DNA from: Ochrobactrum quorumnocens
GTDB taxonomy: Bacteria > Pseudomonadota > Alphaproteobacteria > Rhizobiales > Rhizobiaceae
Length of the DNA stretch: 64,000 nucleotides
Assembly: GCF_002278035.1 (NCBI RefSeq)
Contig: NZ_CP022604.1
Location: 2,155,501 to 2,219,500, forward strand
Direction: 5' to 3'
A model generated the notes under the pieces. The model ran no database searches. It was not told the origin of the DNA and saw only the letters and a program-made list of their open reading frames with translations. A program made the translations under genes and the position numbers. Below are positions 16,842-26,167 of this stretch, one piece after another. How positions within the stretch are numbered: position 1 is the first letter of the stretch; each line of letters starts with the position of its first letter.

Positions 16842-18587
16842 ATGGCTGAAGTGAGCCTGGGGCAAACGATTGGACCGGCAGTTGTCCTGATGGGAGCGGC
16901 TGTTGTCGCTGTGCCATTGTTCCGCCGGCTGGGGCTCGGATCGGTGCTCGGCTACTTCGCCGCTGGCGTTCTCGTCGGGCCATCGGTGCTGGGGTTGTTC
17001 ACCGATACCCAATCCATCCTCCATTTTTCCGAGCTTGGCGTGGTGATGTTCCTGTTCGTGATCGGACTGGAGCTGCGCCCGAACAAATTATGGGCGATGC
17101 GGGCCCAGATTTTCGGGCTGGGCCTTGTCCAGGTCGTCGCCGCGACGGCAGCACTCGCGCTTGCGGGCGCGGTGTTCTTCGGCCTCTCTGCGACCGTCGC
17201 TTTCATCGCAGGAGCGGGCTTTGTCTTATCCTCGACCGCCGTGATAATGTCTGTGCTGCAGGACCGCGGGGAGCTTTCGAGCGCAGAGGGACAGAAGTCG
17301 GTCGCTATCCTGTTGTTTGAGGATCTGATGATCGTACCGCTGCTGGCGGTGGTCGCCTTCCTCTCGCCGCTATCGCATAGACAGGCAGAATGGACTGACG
17401 CCTTCGTGGCCGTTGCGGCGCTGCTCTTGCTTTTGGGCATTTCGCGCTGGGGCCTCAATCCGTTCTTCGCCTTGCTGGCACGTGCCCGCACCCGCGAAGT
17501 GCTGACGGCAGGAGCGCTGCTCGTCGTTCTCGGTGCAGCTCTGCTGATGGATGTCGCTGGATTGTCGATGGCGATGGGCGCGTTCTTTGCCGGGGTGATG
17601 CTCTCAAGCTCGAGCTACCGGCATCAGATCGAAAGCGATATTGAGCCGTTTCGCGGCTTGCTGATGGGACTGTTCTTCCTCGCGGTCGGCATGTCTCTGG
17701 ACCTTTCGATCGTTGCGGCCGAATGGCCGTTTCTGCTGGCCCTGCTGGGCGCGTTCACGGTCGCGAAAGGTGCCGTGGTCTATGCAGTCGCGCGTCTGTT
17801 CGGAGGCTCCAACCACCAGGCCCTGCATCGCACATCCATGTTTCTCCAGGGTGGCGAATTTGCCTTCGTCCTTTATGCGGCAGCGACGTCGGGCGGCGTG
17901 ATCGATACGCGGGAGAACGCACTGTTTGCCACTGTGGTGATTCTGTCCATGGTGCTGACCCCGCTGCTCACGATAGCGACCGACCTTCTGCTTCGTACGG
18001 AAGAGTCGATGGATGGCGTCGATCCCGCCCACGATCTCAAGGGGCGGGTCCTTGTCATCGGGTTCGGACGCTTCGGTCAGATCGCGTCACAGATACCTCT
18101 GTCGCAGGGAGTGGAGCTTTCTGTCATCGACAGGGACCCTGACCGCATCCGCGATGCCGGGCGATATGGCTTCAAAGTCTTCTTCGGCGACGGGACTCGA
18201 CTCGACACGCTGCGACACTCCGGTGCGGAGAAAGCCGACGCAATCATGATCTGTATAGACGACCCGAAGGCCGCGATGAAGATCGTGGAACTGGCGCAAC
18301 ACGAATTCACCCAGGCGAAGCTTCTTGTCCGCAGCTACGATCGTGGACACGCGATAGATCTGATCCGCGCCGGCGTCGATTACCAGATCCGCGAAACAGT
18401 CGAATCCGCTTACCTGATGGGAGCCGAAAGTTTGCGGGCCTTGGGCTACGGAAAAGCCGATATTGAAGATGCCACCACCGACATTCGTCGCCGCGACGCC
18501 GAGCGCCTGTCCGAGCAGGTCCACGGGGACATCATGTCGGGCAGCAACCGGCTGCTCCTTCAACCCGTGCGAAAGCCGCTTCTCTGA
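16842..18587 (+). CDS. Kef-type monovalent cation:proton antiporter (CPA2) with TrkA-N domain
   Basis: The first 390 residues form about 12 hydrophobic segments of the Na+/H+-exchanger fold, with the conserved GYFAAGVLVGPS, GVVMFLFVIGLELRP and LQGGEFAFVL. The rest is a cytosolic TrkA-N/RCK domain (VLVIGFGRFGQIASQI, then VIDRDPDR and FFGDGTR), which binds a nucleotide and gates the transporter. The 581-residue layout is that of KefB/KefC, potassium efflux systems opened by glutathione conjugates. A glutathione S-transferase gene follows 109 bp downstream, which supports a role in electrophile defence. Confidence 0.9.
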   Translation: MAEVSLGQTIGPAVVLMGAAVVAVPLFRRLGLGSVLGYFAAGVLVGPSVLGLFTDTQSILHFSELGVVMFLFVIGLELRPNKLWAMRAQIFGLGLVQVVAATAALALAGAVFFGLSATVAFIAGAGFVLSSTAVIMSVLQDRGELSSAEGQKSVAILLFEDLMIVPLLAVVAFLSPLSHRQAEWTDAFVAVAALLLLLGISRWGLNPFFALLARARTREVLTAGALLVVLGAALLMDVAGLSMAMGAFFAGVMLSSSSYRHQIESDIEPFRGLLMGLFFLAVGMSLDLSIVAAEWPFLLALLGAFTVAKGAVVYAVARLFGGSNHQALHRTSMFLQGGEFAFVLYAAATSGGVIDTRENALFATVVILSMVLTPLLTIATDLLLRTEESMDGVDPAHDLKGRVLVIGFGRFGQIASQIPLSQGVELSVIDRDPDRIRDAGRYGFKVFFGDGTRLDTLRHSGAEKADAIMICIDDPKAAMKIVELAQHEFTQAKLLVRSYDRGHAIDLIRAGVDYQIRETVESAYLMGAESLRALGYGKADIEDATTDIRRRDAERLSEQVHGDIMSGSNRLLLQPVRKPLL

Positions 18588-18696
18588 TGATCAAGCCTTT
18601 TTGCAAAAGCACAAATCGCTGTGACCGCCTCTGCTGAGAATCTTCTCCGCCTCGTCACAACTCCCGTAGAAATCGAAGAACGAGATAGGACAAATT

Positions 18697-19341
18697 ATGC
18701 CTACACTCTACTATGCCATGGGCGCGTGCTCGCTGGCGCCGCATATCGCACTCGAATGGATCGGCGCACCCTACGAGGCGGTCAGGGTGCAGTACGGTTC
18801 CAGGGAGCTTCTTGCGGTCAATCCGGCCGGGGCGGTGCCGACGCTCCGCGAGGATGACGGCTGGCTCCTGACACAGGCCGGTGCGATCCTCGACTATCTG
18901 GCGCACAAACACCCCGATGCCGGCCTTGCCGGCGGGGATAGCCTACGCGCCAGAGCCGAAGCGCATCGCTGGTCCGCCTTCTTCACTTCGGACGTTCATG
19001 CGGCCTTCTGGCCGATCTTCATGCCTTTCCGCTACACGAGCGACGAAAGTGAAAGTGCCCGGCAGGCGGCGGTCGAAGCCGGATACAAACTGGTCGCGAA
19101 GCAGTTAAGCATCCTCGACCGCCACTTGGATGGGCGAGAATATATCCTGAATGGCGCGCGCTCGATGATAGACGCCTATTCCTTCCCGATGATCCGCTGG
19201 GCGCTGAAGCTTCTGCCGGGAGGATTGGAAGGATATCCGAACGTGCTGGCACTTCATGACAGGTTGGCGGGCGATCCGGCCGTGCAGAAGGTCCTCGCGT
19301 GTGAGGCGGAAGGCTCACCGCGAAAGGTTGAGCGGGAATGA
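18697..19341 (+). CDS. Glutathione S-transferase (beta-class-like)
   Basis: This 214-residue protein begins with the thioredoxin-fold strand LYYAMGACSLAPHIALEW; Cys11 is in the position of the active-site Cys of bacterial beta-class enzymes. It continues with NPAGAVPTLREDDG and LTQAGAILDYLA. The helical C-terminal domain contains SMIDAYSFPMIRW. It conjugates glutathione to electrophiles in the cytosol. The upstream Kef-type antiporter responds to such conjugates in known systems, so the pair may be a functional unit. Confidence 0.88.
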   Translation: MPTLYYAMGACSLAPHIALEWIGAPYEAVRVQYGSRELLAVNPAGAVPTLREDDGWLLTQAGAILDYLAHKHPDAGLAGGDSLRARAEAHRWSAFFTSDVHAAFWPIFMPFRYTSDESESARQAAVEAGYKLVAKQLSILDRHLDGREYILNGARSMIDAYSFPMIRWALKLLPGGLEGYPNVLALHDRLAGDPAVQKVLACEAEGSPRKVERE

Positions 19342-19436
19342 TGGCCGGCATGCAGAGCGCCGACAGCCGAGTTGGCAAACCAGTAGTGGCGCCGGTTTAG
19401 CTTCACATCGCCGATACCATGCCAGGCAAAACTTTG

Positions 19437-19498
19437 GGAACTACGCGACAATGTCACTGGTCGCCAACGTAACGCTGGTAACGGCGTCTCGTAGTTCC
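19437..19498. repeat. 62-bp imperfect inverted repeat
   Basis: Bases 19437-19449 (GGAACTACGCGAC) pair with 19486-19498 at 12 of 13 positions around a 36-bp centre. It lies in the 291-bp gap between the transferase and RidA genes. No T-run follows. It may be an operator or the ends of a tiny repeat element; nothing else is recognisable in this gap. Confidence 0.5.
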
Positions 19499-19632
19499 GT
19501 TGGTAACAAGCGGACGCTGAACTCACGTCGGCAGGTGAAGACCCGATCAATACAGAAAAGCGTTGGCGGAATCGTTTGAGTAACTCCGCTGCGCTCCTCA
19601 AGATTTTGAACCTTTGAAAATGGAGAAACACA

Positions 19633-20034
19633 ATGGAAAAGCCTGAATTCATCGTCGTGCCGGGCTTCGGCGAAAAGTTTCGTGAAAACCTGCACTTCTC
19701 GAACGCTGTCAAGATCGGAAACCGGGTCGAGACCTCCGGCCAGGGAGGTTGGAACGACGATCTGGAGATCCCCGAGGCGATCGATGAAGAGATCGCCGCC
19801 GCATTCCGAAATATCGAACTGATCTTGGCGAAGGCCGGCGCGAAATGGTCGCACGTCGTTCACGTCAACACCTACCATGTCGGCGGTTTTCCTCCGATCG
19901 TCAACGAGACGATCGTCAAGCTGTACCGCCAGTACATGCCGGACCACGCACCGATCTGGACGCAGGTGGGCGTCGAGGCGCTGGGCCTGCCGACGATGCG
20001 GTTCGAGATCCGTGTCACCGCCATCATTCATTGA
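19633..20034 (+). CDS. RidA/YjgF-family protein
   Basis: This 133-residue protein has the RidA fold: VETSGQGGWNDDLEIPEAID, then FRNIELILAKAGAKWSHVVH and the C-terminal LGLPTMRFEIRVTAI. Trimers of this family deaminate reactive enamines and imines. The classic catalytic Arg is represented by the Arg of RFEIRV, so activity is plausible but not certain for this subgroup. An ATG with GGAG upstream supports the start. It is followed directly by a broken hydrolase fragment. Confidence 0.87.
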   Translation: MEKPEFIVVPGFGEKFRENLHFSNAVKIGNRVETSGQGGWNDDLEIPEAIDEEIAAAFRNIELILAKAGAKWSHVVHVNTYHVGGFPPIVNETIVKLYRQYMPDHAPIWTQVGVEALGLPTMRFEIRVTAIIH

Positions 20035-20175
20035 TCCTGCAGCTTCCAAGCGCGACCTTCCCAACGCAGAGGTCAATCTACTCGATGCCGGACATTTCGC
20101 GCTGGAGACCCATGCCCACGAGATCGCGCCCTGATCCGCGATTTCCTCGGCCGCGTTCTGCCCGATAGAAAGTAG
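20035..20175 (+). pseudogene. C-terminal fragment of an alpha/beta hydrolase gene, frameshifted
   Basis: One frame reads KRDLPNAEVNLLDAGHFALE followed by THAHEIAP and a stop. After a one-base shift the tail LIRDFLGRVLPDRK continues to a TAG at 20173-20175. This is the conserved end of epoxide-hydrolase-like proteins, including the catalytic His in DAGHFALE. The remainder of the gene is absent. Confidence 0.65.
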
Positions 20176-20260
20176 GGCCACGGATACGCTCGATCTCAGA
20201 GAGCTAAATGCCGACCTAGTGGGTTAGCGAGACGCATGAATGGATTGGGAGAAATCTCTT

Positions 20261-21325
20261 ATGGTAGACAGTCGGAAACCAGCTGGGTCACAGGGCGTCC
20301 GCGTAGACGAACGCGTAATACCCGTCCCCGCCTCAATAAGCACCGAGGCGCAGGTAATGTTGCACGCCGCCGTACGCGAGGGAGCGCCACTCAACGCACT
20401 CTTTGCAACACCATCACCACAAGATCATGAGGCATGGCGGCAGATGCAGATCGCTGCCGACAGGTATTACGCAGAAACTCTTCCGGAGGCTGCGAAGGAA
20501 ACGAAAGGAAATCTCGAAACGCTACATTTCGGCACAACCACGGCCCATGTAGCGACACCGGAAAATATTAGACTTGCGGACTGCGTTCTTATCGATCTGC
20601 ATGGCGGCGCGCTTGTTTTTGGCGGCGGCGATTCCTGTCGGGAAAGTGCGCGAATACATGCAGAGCGGCACGGTATGATCTGCTACGGTATCGACTATCG
20701 CATGCCACCAGATCACCCCTATCCCGCCGCCCTCAGCGACTGCATCGTAACCTACAGGCACCTGATCCAGCGCTATGGCGCAAACCGTGTCGTGTTTAGC
20801 GGTCGCTCGGCCGGCGGTAACTTGGCGATGGCTGCTATTATGAGGGCACGGGACGAAGGCCTGCCTTTTCCGGCCGGCGTCGTGCTCCTTTCCCCGGAAG
20901 TGGACCTCACTGAATCGGGCGACAGCTTTCAGACCAACCGGACGATCGACGTCATCCTGCCGAGTTCGCTGATGTCGCATAACCTGCTCTACGCAAACGG
21001 AGCGGACTTGTCTCATCCCTACCTGTCTCCACTTTTCGGGGAAATAGCGGCCGATTTTCCGCCGACTTTCCTGCAAAGTGGAACCCGCGATCTGTTCCTT
21101 TCCAATGCAGTGAGATTTCATCGCAAGCTGAGACGTGCGGGCGTTCCAGCAGAACTGCATGTTTTCGAGACAATGCCGCATGGCGGCTTTGGAGGCGCCC
21201 CGGAAGATCAGGAACTCACAGAGGAAATCGTTCGTTTTGTCACCGGCTGCCTGGCGAAGTCGTCACCCAGCTTTGCGTCGAAAGTCCCGAATGCATATCA
21301 AACCGGGGCACGACAGGGAAAATGA
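20261..21325 (+). CDS. HSL-family alpha/beta hydrolase (esterase)
   Basis: I chose ATG 20261, with GGAG 9 bp upstream; an in-frame ATG at 20240 is the alternative. The product (354 residues) has the HGG oxyanion motif (DLHGGALVFGGG), the nucleophile elbow FSGRSAGGNLAM, an Asp in SGTRDLFLSN and a His in MPHGGFGG. That triad and layout mark the hormone-sensitive-lipase-like esterases, which cleave short acyl esters. No signal peptide is seen, so it should be cytosolic. Confidence 0.87.
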   Translation: MVDSRKPAGSQGVRVDERVIPVPASISTEAQVMLHAAVREGAPLNALFATPSPQDHEAWRQMQIAADRYYAETLPEAAKETKGNLETLHFGTTTAHVATPENIRLADCVLIDLHGGALVFGGGDSCRESARIHAERHGMICYGIDYRMPPDHPYPAALSDCIVTYRHLIQRYGANRVVFSGRSAGGNLAMAAIMRARDEGLPFPAGVVLLSPEVDLTESGDSFQTNRTIDVILPSSLMSHNLLYANGADLSHPYLSPLFGEIAADFPPTFLQSGTRDLFLSNAVRFHRKLRRAGVPAELHVFETMPHGGFGGAPEDQELTEEIVRFVTGCLAKSSPSFASKVPNAYQTGARQGK

Positions 21326-21416
21326 GACGTATCGGTATTGGGGCATTACAGCTCGGCGGTAAGAGGTTCCACTTCACTGATTCAGGCGCACCTTCCCACG
21401 TTGCGGGAACACCAGC

Positions 21417-22091
21417 ATGAGGATACTTTTGGTCGAGGACGAGGCGGAGTTCGCCAAAGCAATGCGCGGCGCGCTTGAACGCGACCGTTTCGTGGTCGAC
21501 TGGGTGACAAGCATTTCGCTTGCCAGTGAAGCATCCCAGTCGCGCGTGCATGAGCTTGTCCTGCTCGATCGCACATTGCCCGACGGCGACGGCCTTAGCC
21601 TTGTTCGACAGCTGCGGGTAGATAATCCGGGCGTGCCTATCATTGTGTTGAGCGCTCGTGGGGAACTGAACGACCGCGTTGCCGGGCTTGATGATGGCGC
21701 CGACGATTACCTGGTGAAGCCTTTCGACCTGGAGGAAATGCTTGCTCGCATCCGGGCCGTGCAGCGCCGCCCGAACGAACTTGCACCAGACGAGATCGTC
21801 GTCGGTGACATCGTATTCGACATGGCCTTTGGCGAAGCACGGGTTCGCGCAACGCAGTTGGTACTGCAAAGGCGTGAAGTTGCAGTGCTCACTGCGTTGA
21901 TTCGGCGTCGCGGACGCGTTGTCCTGCGCGAGACGCTTGAGGAATCAGTCTACGGCTTCGACGACGCTATCCAGTCGAACACACTCGATTCTCATATCTC
22001 ACGCTTGCGTCGAAAATTCAACGAAGCAGGCGCCGGCGTCGAGATTCATACGGTAAGAGGAGTGGGCTATTTGCTCAGGGCAAAGGATTGA
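21417..22091 (+). CDS. OmpR-family response regulator
   Basis: This 224-residue protein has an N-terminal receiver with the acidic pair in LVEDEAEF, phospho-acceptor Asp51 in LVLLDRTLPDGDG and the conserved Lys in DDYLVKPF. It ends with an OmpR/PhoB winged helix (TLDSHISRLRRKF, HTVRGVGYLL). It would bind DNA when phosphorylated. Its TGA overlaps the TTG start of the histidine kinase gene by 4 bp, so the two are coupled partners. Confidence 0.93.
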   Translation: MRILLVEDEAEFAKAMRGALERDRFVVDWVTSISLASEASQSRVHELVLLDRTLPDGDGLSLVRQLRVDNPGVPIIVLSARGELNDRVAGLDDGADDYLVKPFDLEEMLARIRAVQRRPNELAPDEIVVGDIVFDMAFGEARVRATQLVLQRREVAVLTALIRRRGRVVLRETLEESVYGFDDAIQSNTLDSHISRLRRKFNEAGAGVEIHTVRGVGYLLRAKD

Positions 22092-23410
22092 AGCGCCGTC
22101 AGCCATCATTGAAGACGCGCCTCGTCGCCAGGCAGTTGATCCTCCAGTTTCTGACGATCGCGGTCGCCGCCATCGGATTCATCATCTTTTTCGTCAATTC
22201 GGCTCTTGACGGGATGTATGTCGAGGAGGCTGTCGTAAAAGTTGCGGCAAACTCGATCGTCCGGTATGCGGCCGGAGACCCAATAGTGGAAGTGACCTCC
22301 GAGCTGGCGAAACTTCGAGAGGAATCGCCGGATCTCTGGTTCGCGGCCCGGCTTAGCGACGGCAGTGTGGTTGCCTTCGGCCAGGTGCCGGCGGAGTACG
22401 CTCCCCTCATTCCCCACCTCGACAAACTGTCTTCGGCAGACATGCGCGGGCAGTTCGAGCCCTTCACCCTTTCCGTCCTGGTTCGACAGGAATCCGGCCC
22501 CGCAGGCGATATGAAAATCATTGCGCATGGTCGGGTCCAACCCTTCACAGCGCTCATCACCATTGCATCCAATATCGTAGCGACTGCCATTTTCCTCGCC
22601 CTGGCTCTCGTCTCCATCGTCGCGACGCCCTTGATCGTCAAGCGCGCCTTGGCCGGTGTCATAAAAACTGCGGAGGAAGCAGAGCGGATCGACGCCGGAC
22701 GTCGCGGCATCCGTCTTTCGGCAGACAAGGTTCCACGCGAGATCAGCCCGCTCGTCCGCGCTGTCAATGAAGCTTTCGACCGTCTCGATGAAGGTTATGA
22801 TCGTCAGCACCGTTTCATCGCGTCGGCCGCGCACGAGCTGCGCACGCCGATCGCGATATTGAGAATGAAGATCGACGCCGCGACCGACAAGGGTCTGCGA
22901 TTGCTCTTGCCGGACGTATCACGGCTTGCGACGCTGTCCGAGCAACTTCTTGATCTTCATAGATTGGACAATGGCGCACCGAGCGACCGGCTCGACGTGG
23001 TTGCGCTCGCCCGCAGTGTCGCTGCGGATCTGGCGCCGGTGCTCGTTTCGTCGGGCAAGGCAATCGAGGTGATTGTTGAACAGCCCGGAATGATCATGGG
23101 CAATACCGGTTCGATAGAACGCGCGCTCACAAATCTCATCCAGAATGCTGTCGAGCATGGCGGGGACGAGGTGATAGTGCGAGTTAACGGCCCCTCCGTG
23201 GAAGTGGAGGATAACGGTCCCGGCATACCGGGCGAAGAACACGAACGGGTGCTTGAACCCTTTCACCGGCTAAGGCCGCGTTCTTCCGGTGCTGGCCTGG
23301 GTCTCAATCTGGTCAAACAGGTCGTGGATCACCATGGCGGCCGCATCACAATCGCAGAGGCCCCCAGCGGCGGGGCGATCGTACGGTTAGAGTTCACTGC
23401 GGTGTCGTAA
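22088..23410 (+). CDS. Membrane-bound sensor histidine kinase
   Basis: The TTG at 22088 overlaps the response regulator stop (TTGA). Two membrane segments, at about residues 17-37 and 155-180, enclose a roughly 115-residue periplasmic sensor. HAMP-like and DHp regions follow, with the phospho-accepting His249 in ASAAHELRTPIAI. The ATPase carries the N box NLIQNAVEHGG, G1 VEDNGPGIP and G2 GAGLGLNLVKQVV. The 440-residue size is typical of QseC/TctE-like kinases. The signal is unknown. The downstream protease and beta-lactamase genes are candidate targets. Confidence 0.92.
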   Translation: MKRRQPSLKTRLVARQLILQFLTIAVAAIGFIIFFVNSALDGMYVEEAVVKVAANSIVRYAAGDPIVEVTSELAKLREESPDLWFAARLSDGSVVAFGQVPAEYAPLIPHLDKLSSADMRGQFEPFTLSVLVRQESGPAGDMKIIAHGRVQPFTALITIASNIVATAIFLALALVSIVATPLIVKRALAGVIKTAEEAERIDAGRRGIRLSADKVPREISPLVRAVNEAFDRLDEGYDRQHRFIASAAHELRTPIAILRMKIDAATDKGLRLLLPDVSRLATLSEQLLDLHRLDNGAPSDRLDVVALARSVAADLAPVLVSSGKAIEVIVEQPGMIMGNTGSIERALTNLIQNAVEHGGDEVIVRVNGPSVEVEDNGPGIPGEEHERVLEPFHRLRPRSSGAGLGLNLVKQVVDHHGGRITIAEAPSGGAIVRLEFTAVS

Positions 23411-23561
23411 CCGCGGCCGAGCCAATGTTGGCGCAATGTTTCCCTGCGCATCTACACGGACGGATCGCGACGCCGGGCTGCCTGCATCCATCCTCGTGGT
23501 CTTGCGCGTTTGCAGTGAGCTACGACCGCGAGGCGCCGCCTTGTTATACTTGAGGTTGATA

Positions 23562-24248
23562 ATGATCACAGATGATCGATGGCAACGACCCGGCTGGCCA
23601 GAAATACTGATAGGGCTCGTCGCATACGCAGTGCTTCTTGTTTCGTTCGGCCTGCTAATGGGACTTCTACCCAGCAACGATCCCGTTGTCCTAGGAGTTG
23701 TCGGCTCGACGGCAGGAGGTTTCGTCGGCGTCGGTGCTTTCACCGCAGCATATAGCCTGCGGATACGGAATCTGCGCTCCTTCGGGTTCCGACCGGTCTC
23801 ACCTCGCTGGCTCCTGATCGCGACTGGAGTCGGAATCATCGGATACGGTATCAACCTGATCATACAGTTCGCATACCTGGCCTGGTTTGGGAGCAGTGAT
23901 CCTCAAGGCATCCTGCATGCGGCCGCGCGTGGTGGACCCTTACCGTTTCTCTTGTCTTTCCTGGGCGGCGCCATCTTCACGCCCTTTGGCGAGGAAATCC
24001 TGTTCAGAGGTGTCGTTGCGAATGCAGTCAACCGCTACGGCGCGTTTGCCGGCATCGTTCTGAGCGCGATCATATTCGGACTCGCGCACGGCGTCGGCGT
24101 GATCCTGCCCGTCGCGATCATGGTCGGTATTTTATCTGCTATCCTTTTCCGGGCAACCGGATCGGTCTGGCCCTGTGTCATCCTGCATTGCGTCTATAAC
24201 GGCGCCAATAGTTTTGCATCGGCCATGAGATTTTCGCCAATGCAGTAA
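23562..24248 (+). CDS. CPBP-family intramembrane metalloprotease
   Basis: I chose the ATG at 23562 (MITDDRWQRPGW) with GAGG upstream; the frame extends further 5' without homology. The 228-residue protein has several membrane segments. The ABI/CPBP motifs are EExxxR in GEEILFRGVVANAV, the His in FGLAHG and a later His in VILHCVYNG. These are the glutamate and histidine residues of the proposed metal/catalytic site of CAAX-processing-like proteases. It lies between a two-component system and a beta-lactamase gene. Confidence 0.85.
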   Translation: MITDDRWQRPGWPEILIGLVAYAVLLVSFGLLMGLLPSNDPVVLGVVGSTAGGFVGVGAFTAAYSLRIRNLRSFGFRPVSPRWLLIATGVGIIGYGINLIIQFAYLAWFGSSDPQGILHAAARGGPLPFLLSFLGGAIFTPFGEEILFRGVVANAVNRYGAFAGIVLSAIIFGLAHGVGVILPVAIMVGILSAILFRATGSVWPCVILHCVYNGANSFASAMRFSPMQ

Positions 24249-24364
24249 AGTGAAAGCCCTTTGGTCGCTGCAATCACCCGCAGCAGCGGCCATGGCTGAA
24301 CGGGAAGCGAATTCTCTCAGCAATGCCGACTGCGCGGGTCCTCTCAGCCATAGGGAAAATCAGT

Positions 24365-25513
24365 TTGAACAGACGTTATCTCCTTTCGTTCGCGCTTGCG
24401 CTCGGTGCCGTGCCGTTGGACCCCGGATCTGCTGCTGAGACAGCAATTGAGCAGAAAGCGAAGGATATTTTCGCCTCCACGGTCAGGGAGTACAAAATTC
24501 CAGGACTCGTGGTCGGAGCGACCCAGAACGGCCGGCATAGTTTTTATAGCTATGGTTTTGCATCGCTGGCGGATCAGCGGCCCGTCAGCCCCGACACGAT
24601 TTTCGAATTGGGATCGGTCAGCAAGCTTTTTACCGCGACCTTGGCGGCGATCGCGGAGCAGAAAGGTGAGCTATCGCTCGACGATACGGTTGCAAAACAC
24701 CTTTGCTCGAATACGTGCCGGATCGGCGACGACATAACGCTAATGGATCTGGCCACCCATCACTCAGGTGGCCTGCCCCTCCAGGTGCCCGACGAGGTGG
24801 ACCACGTCGATAAGATGGCTGCGTGGCTGAAAATCTGGAAACCGACGCAGCCTGGAGCGCGCAGCTACTCCAACGTCAGCATCGGCATGCTCGGACATAT
24901 TACTTCCAAGTCCATGGGCATGACATACGAGAACACCCTGAAGGCTGAGCTTTTGACCGGACTTGGCCTGTCGAACACCTGGATCACGGTCTCGAATGAG
25001 GCGATCGCCGATTACGCCTATGGTTATGACAAGACCGACCAGGCCATTCGCGTCAATCCGGGCGTTCTCGACGCGGAAGCCTATGGCATCAAATCAACCG
25101 CTCGCGACATGCTGACGTTCCTTGATGCACAACTCGGTCAGCGGGAGGTTCCGGCGGATATCAAGACAGCGATTGCCCGCACACATGAAGGTCAGTTCCG
25201 GACTGCCTACTTCACGCAGGACATGATCTGGGAACAGTACGAATGGCCTGTCGATGAGAAAAAGCTTATATCGGGCAATGCTCCAGACTTCATTCTGAAC
25301 CCTCAACGGGAAGATAGGATCGTGCCCGCTCTGCCACCCCAAAAGCAGGTTCTTCTAAACAAGACGGGATCGACGAACGGTTTCGGCGCATATGTCGCCT
25401 TTCTCCCGGACAAGGATCTGGGTGTCGTCGTGCTGGCGAACCGCAACTATCCCAATGAAGCACGTGTTAAAGCCACTTACGCACTCATCAACGCCTTGGT
25501 GTCTCAAGAGTAA
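24365..25513 (+). CDS. ampC: Class C (AmpC-type) serine beta-lactamase
   Basis: The three active-site motifs are present in order: S-V-S-K in FELGSVSKLFTAT, Y-S-N in ARSYSNVSIGML and K-T-G in LLNKTGSTNGFGAYVAF. The class C segment HHSGGLPLQVP is also visible. With a TTG start at 24365 (AGGG upstream) the product begins with a short basic stretch and a hydrophobic signal peptide ending near GSAAE, so it would be exported to the periplasm. ATG 24323 is the alternative start. At about 382 residues the length fits AmpC. No ampR-like LysR gene is adjacent; a two-component system lies upstream instead. The resistance spectrum cannot be inferred. A related class C esterase is less likely given all three motifs. 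Confidence 0.85.
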   Translation: MNRRYLLSFALALGAVPLDPGSAAETAIEQKAKDIFASTVREYKIPGLVVGATQNGRHSFYSYGFASLADQRPVSPDTIFELGSVSKLFTATLAAIAEQKGELSLDDTVAKHLCSNTCRIGDDITLMDLATHHSGGLPLQVPDEVDHVDKMAAWLKIWKPTQPGARSYSNVSIGMLGHITSKSMGMTYENTLKAELLTGLGLSNTWITVSNEAIADYAYGYDKTDQAIRVNPGVLDAEAYGIKSTARDMLTFLDAQLGQREVPADIKTAIARTHEGQFRTAYFTQDMIWEQYEWPVDEKKLISGNAPDFILNPQREDRIVPALPPQKQVLLNKTGSTNGFGAYVAFLPDKDLGVVVLANRNYPNEARVKATYALINALVSQE

Positions 25514-25820
25514 AAAGCTTGCTGCAGAGAATTGGGCTAATCTTCACGCCGCTTCCGTTCAACGGCGTGTTTCAAGGTACGTGCAGTAATTGCACTGATG
25601 TCAGAAACGTCGACACCGGGACGTTCCGGTTCGCGAAGCGCGCACTGGGCTCCAGGTGGCGACCGGATTGTTCCCGGAGGATTTTCCACAGTCAAACAAT
25701 GTTGCCGCAATCTTCTCCTGCTCTTTGGGGTTTGGGCTGGTTATGCCGACTGAGGGGGACGTCGCTCGCTTGCGTCGCGCTTTGACCGCCAGCGCTCATT
25801 CTCGAAAGGAGATCAACAGA
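25514..25820. other. Intergenic stretch without recognised gene
   Basis: I see no convincing coding region or repeat between the beta-lactamase stop and the lipoprotein start. An open frame that runs into the lipoprotein gene from 25656 has no recognisable protein character and is treated as non-coding. Confidence 0.5.
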
Positions 25821-26153
25821 ATGCTACAACGTCCTTCCGCCGAACGTCGTCGGTCTGCGATAACCATATTCTCCATCGCCCTGCTCGGCCTTGCTGTAAC
25901 AGGGTGCGTGTCAGCCGAAGAGCGGCAGTACAGGGACGCGGACACCTGCCAGAGCTTTGGGGCGGCCTATGGGTCTCGCGCTTATACGAACTGCATGCTG
26001 GAACAACGGGCGCGGCGCGACAATGCGCAACGGGAGTCGCTCGAGCGGACCCGCTTGACACAGGAGATTGCGAGAAACGCCCAAGTGGCGACTGATCGCG
26101 CGCGCTGGGACCGCTGCAGGCGCGACCCTGACCGCCGCGAGTGCCGGCGATAG
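25821..26153 (+). CDS. Small secreted lipoprotein
   Basis: AAGGAG stands 9 bp before the ATG at 25821. The 110-residue product has a basic start, a hydrophobic segment and a lipobox (LAVTGC), so it should be lipid-anchored in the envelope. The mature part carries DADTCQSFGAAYGSRAYTNC, a two-Cys pattern seen in small rhizobial lipoproteins of unknown role, followed by an Arg-rich, charged helical tail (RRDNAQRESLERTR). No function is known to me. Confidence 0.78.
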   Translation: MLQRPSAERRRSAITIFSIALLGLAVTGCVSAEERQYRDADTCQSFGAAYGSRAYTNCMLEQRARRDNAQRESLERTRLTQEIARNAQVATDRARWDRCRRDPDRRECRR

Positions 26154-26167
26154 GACCAGCCCCTGCG

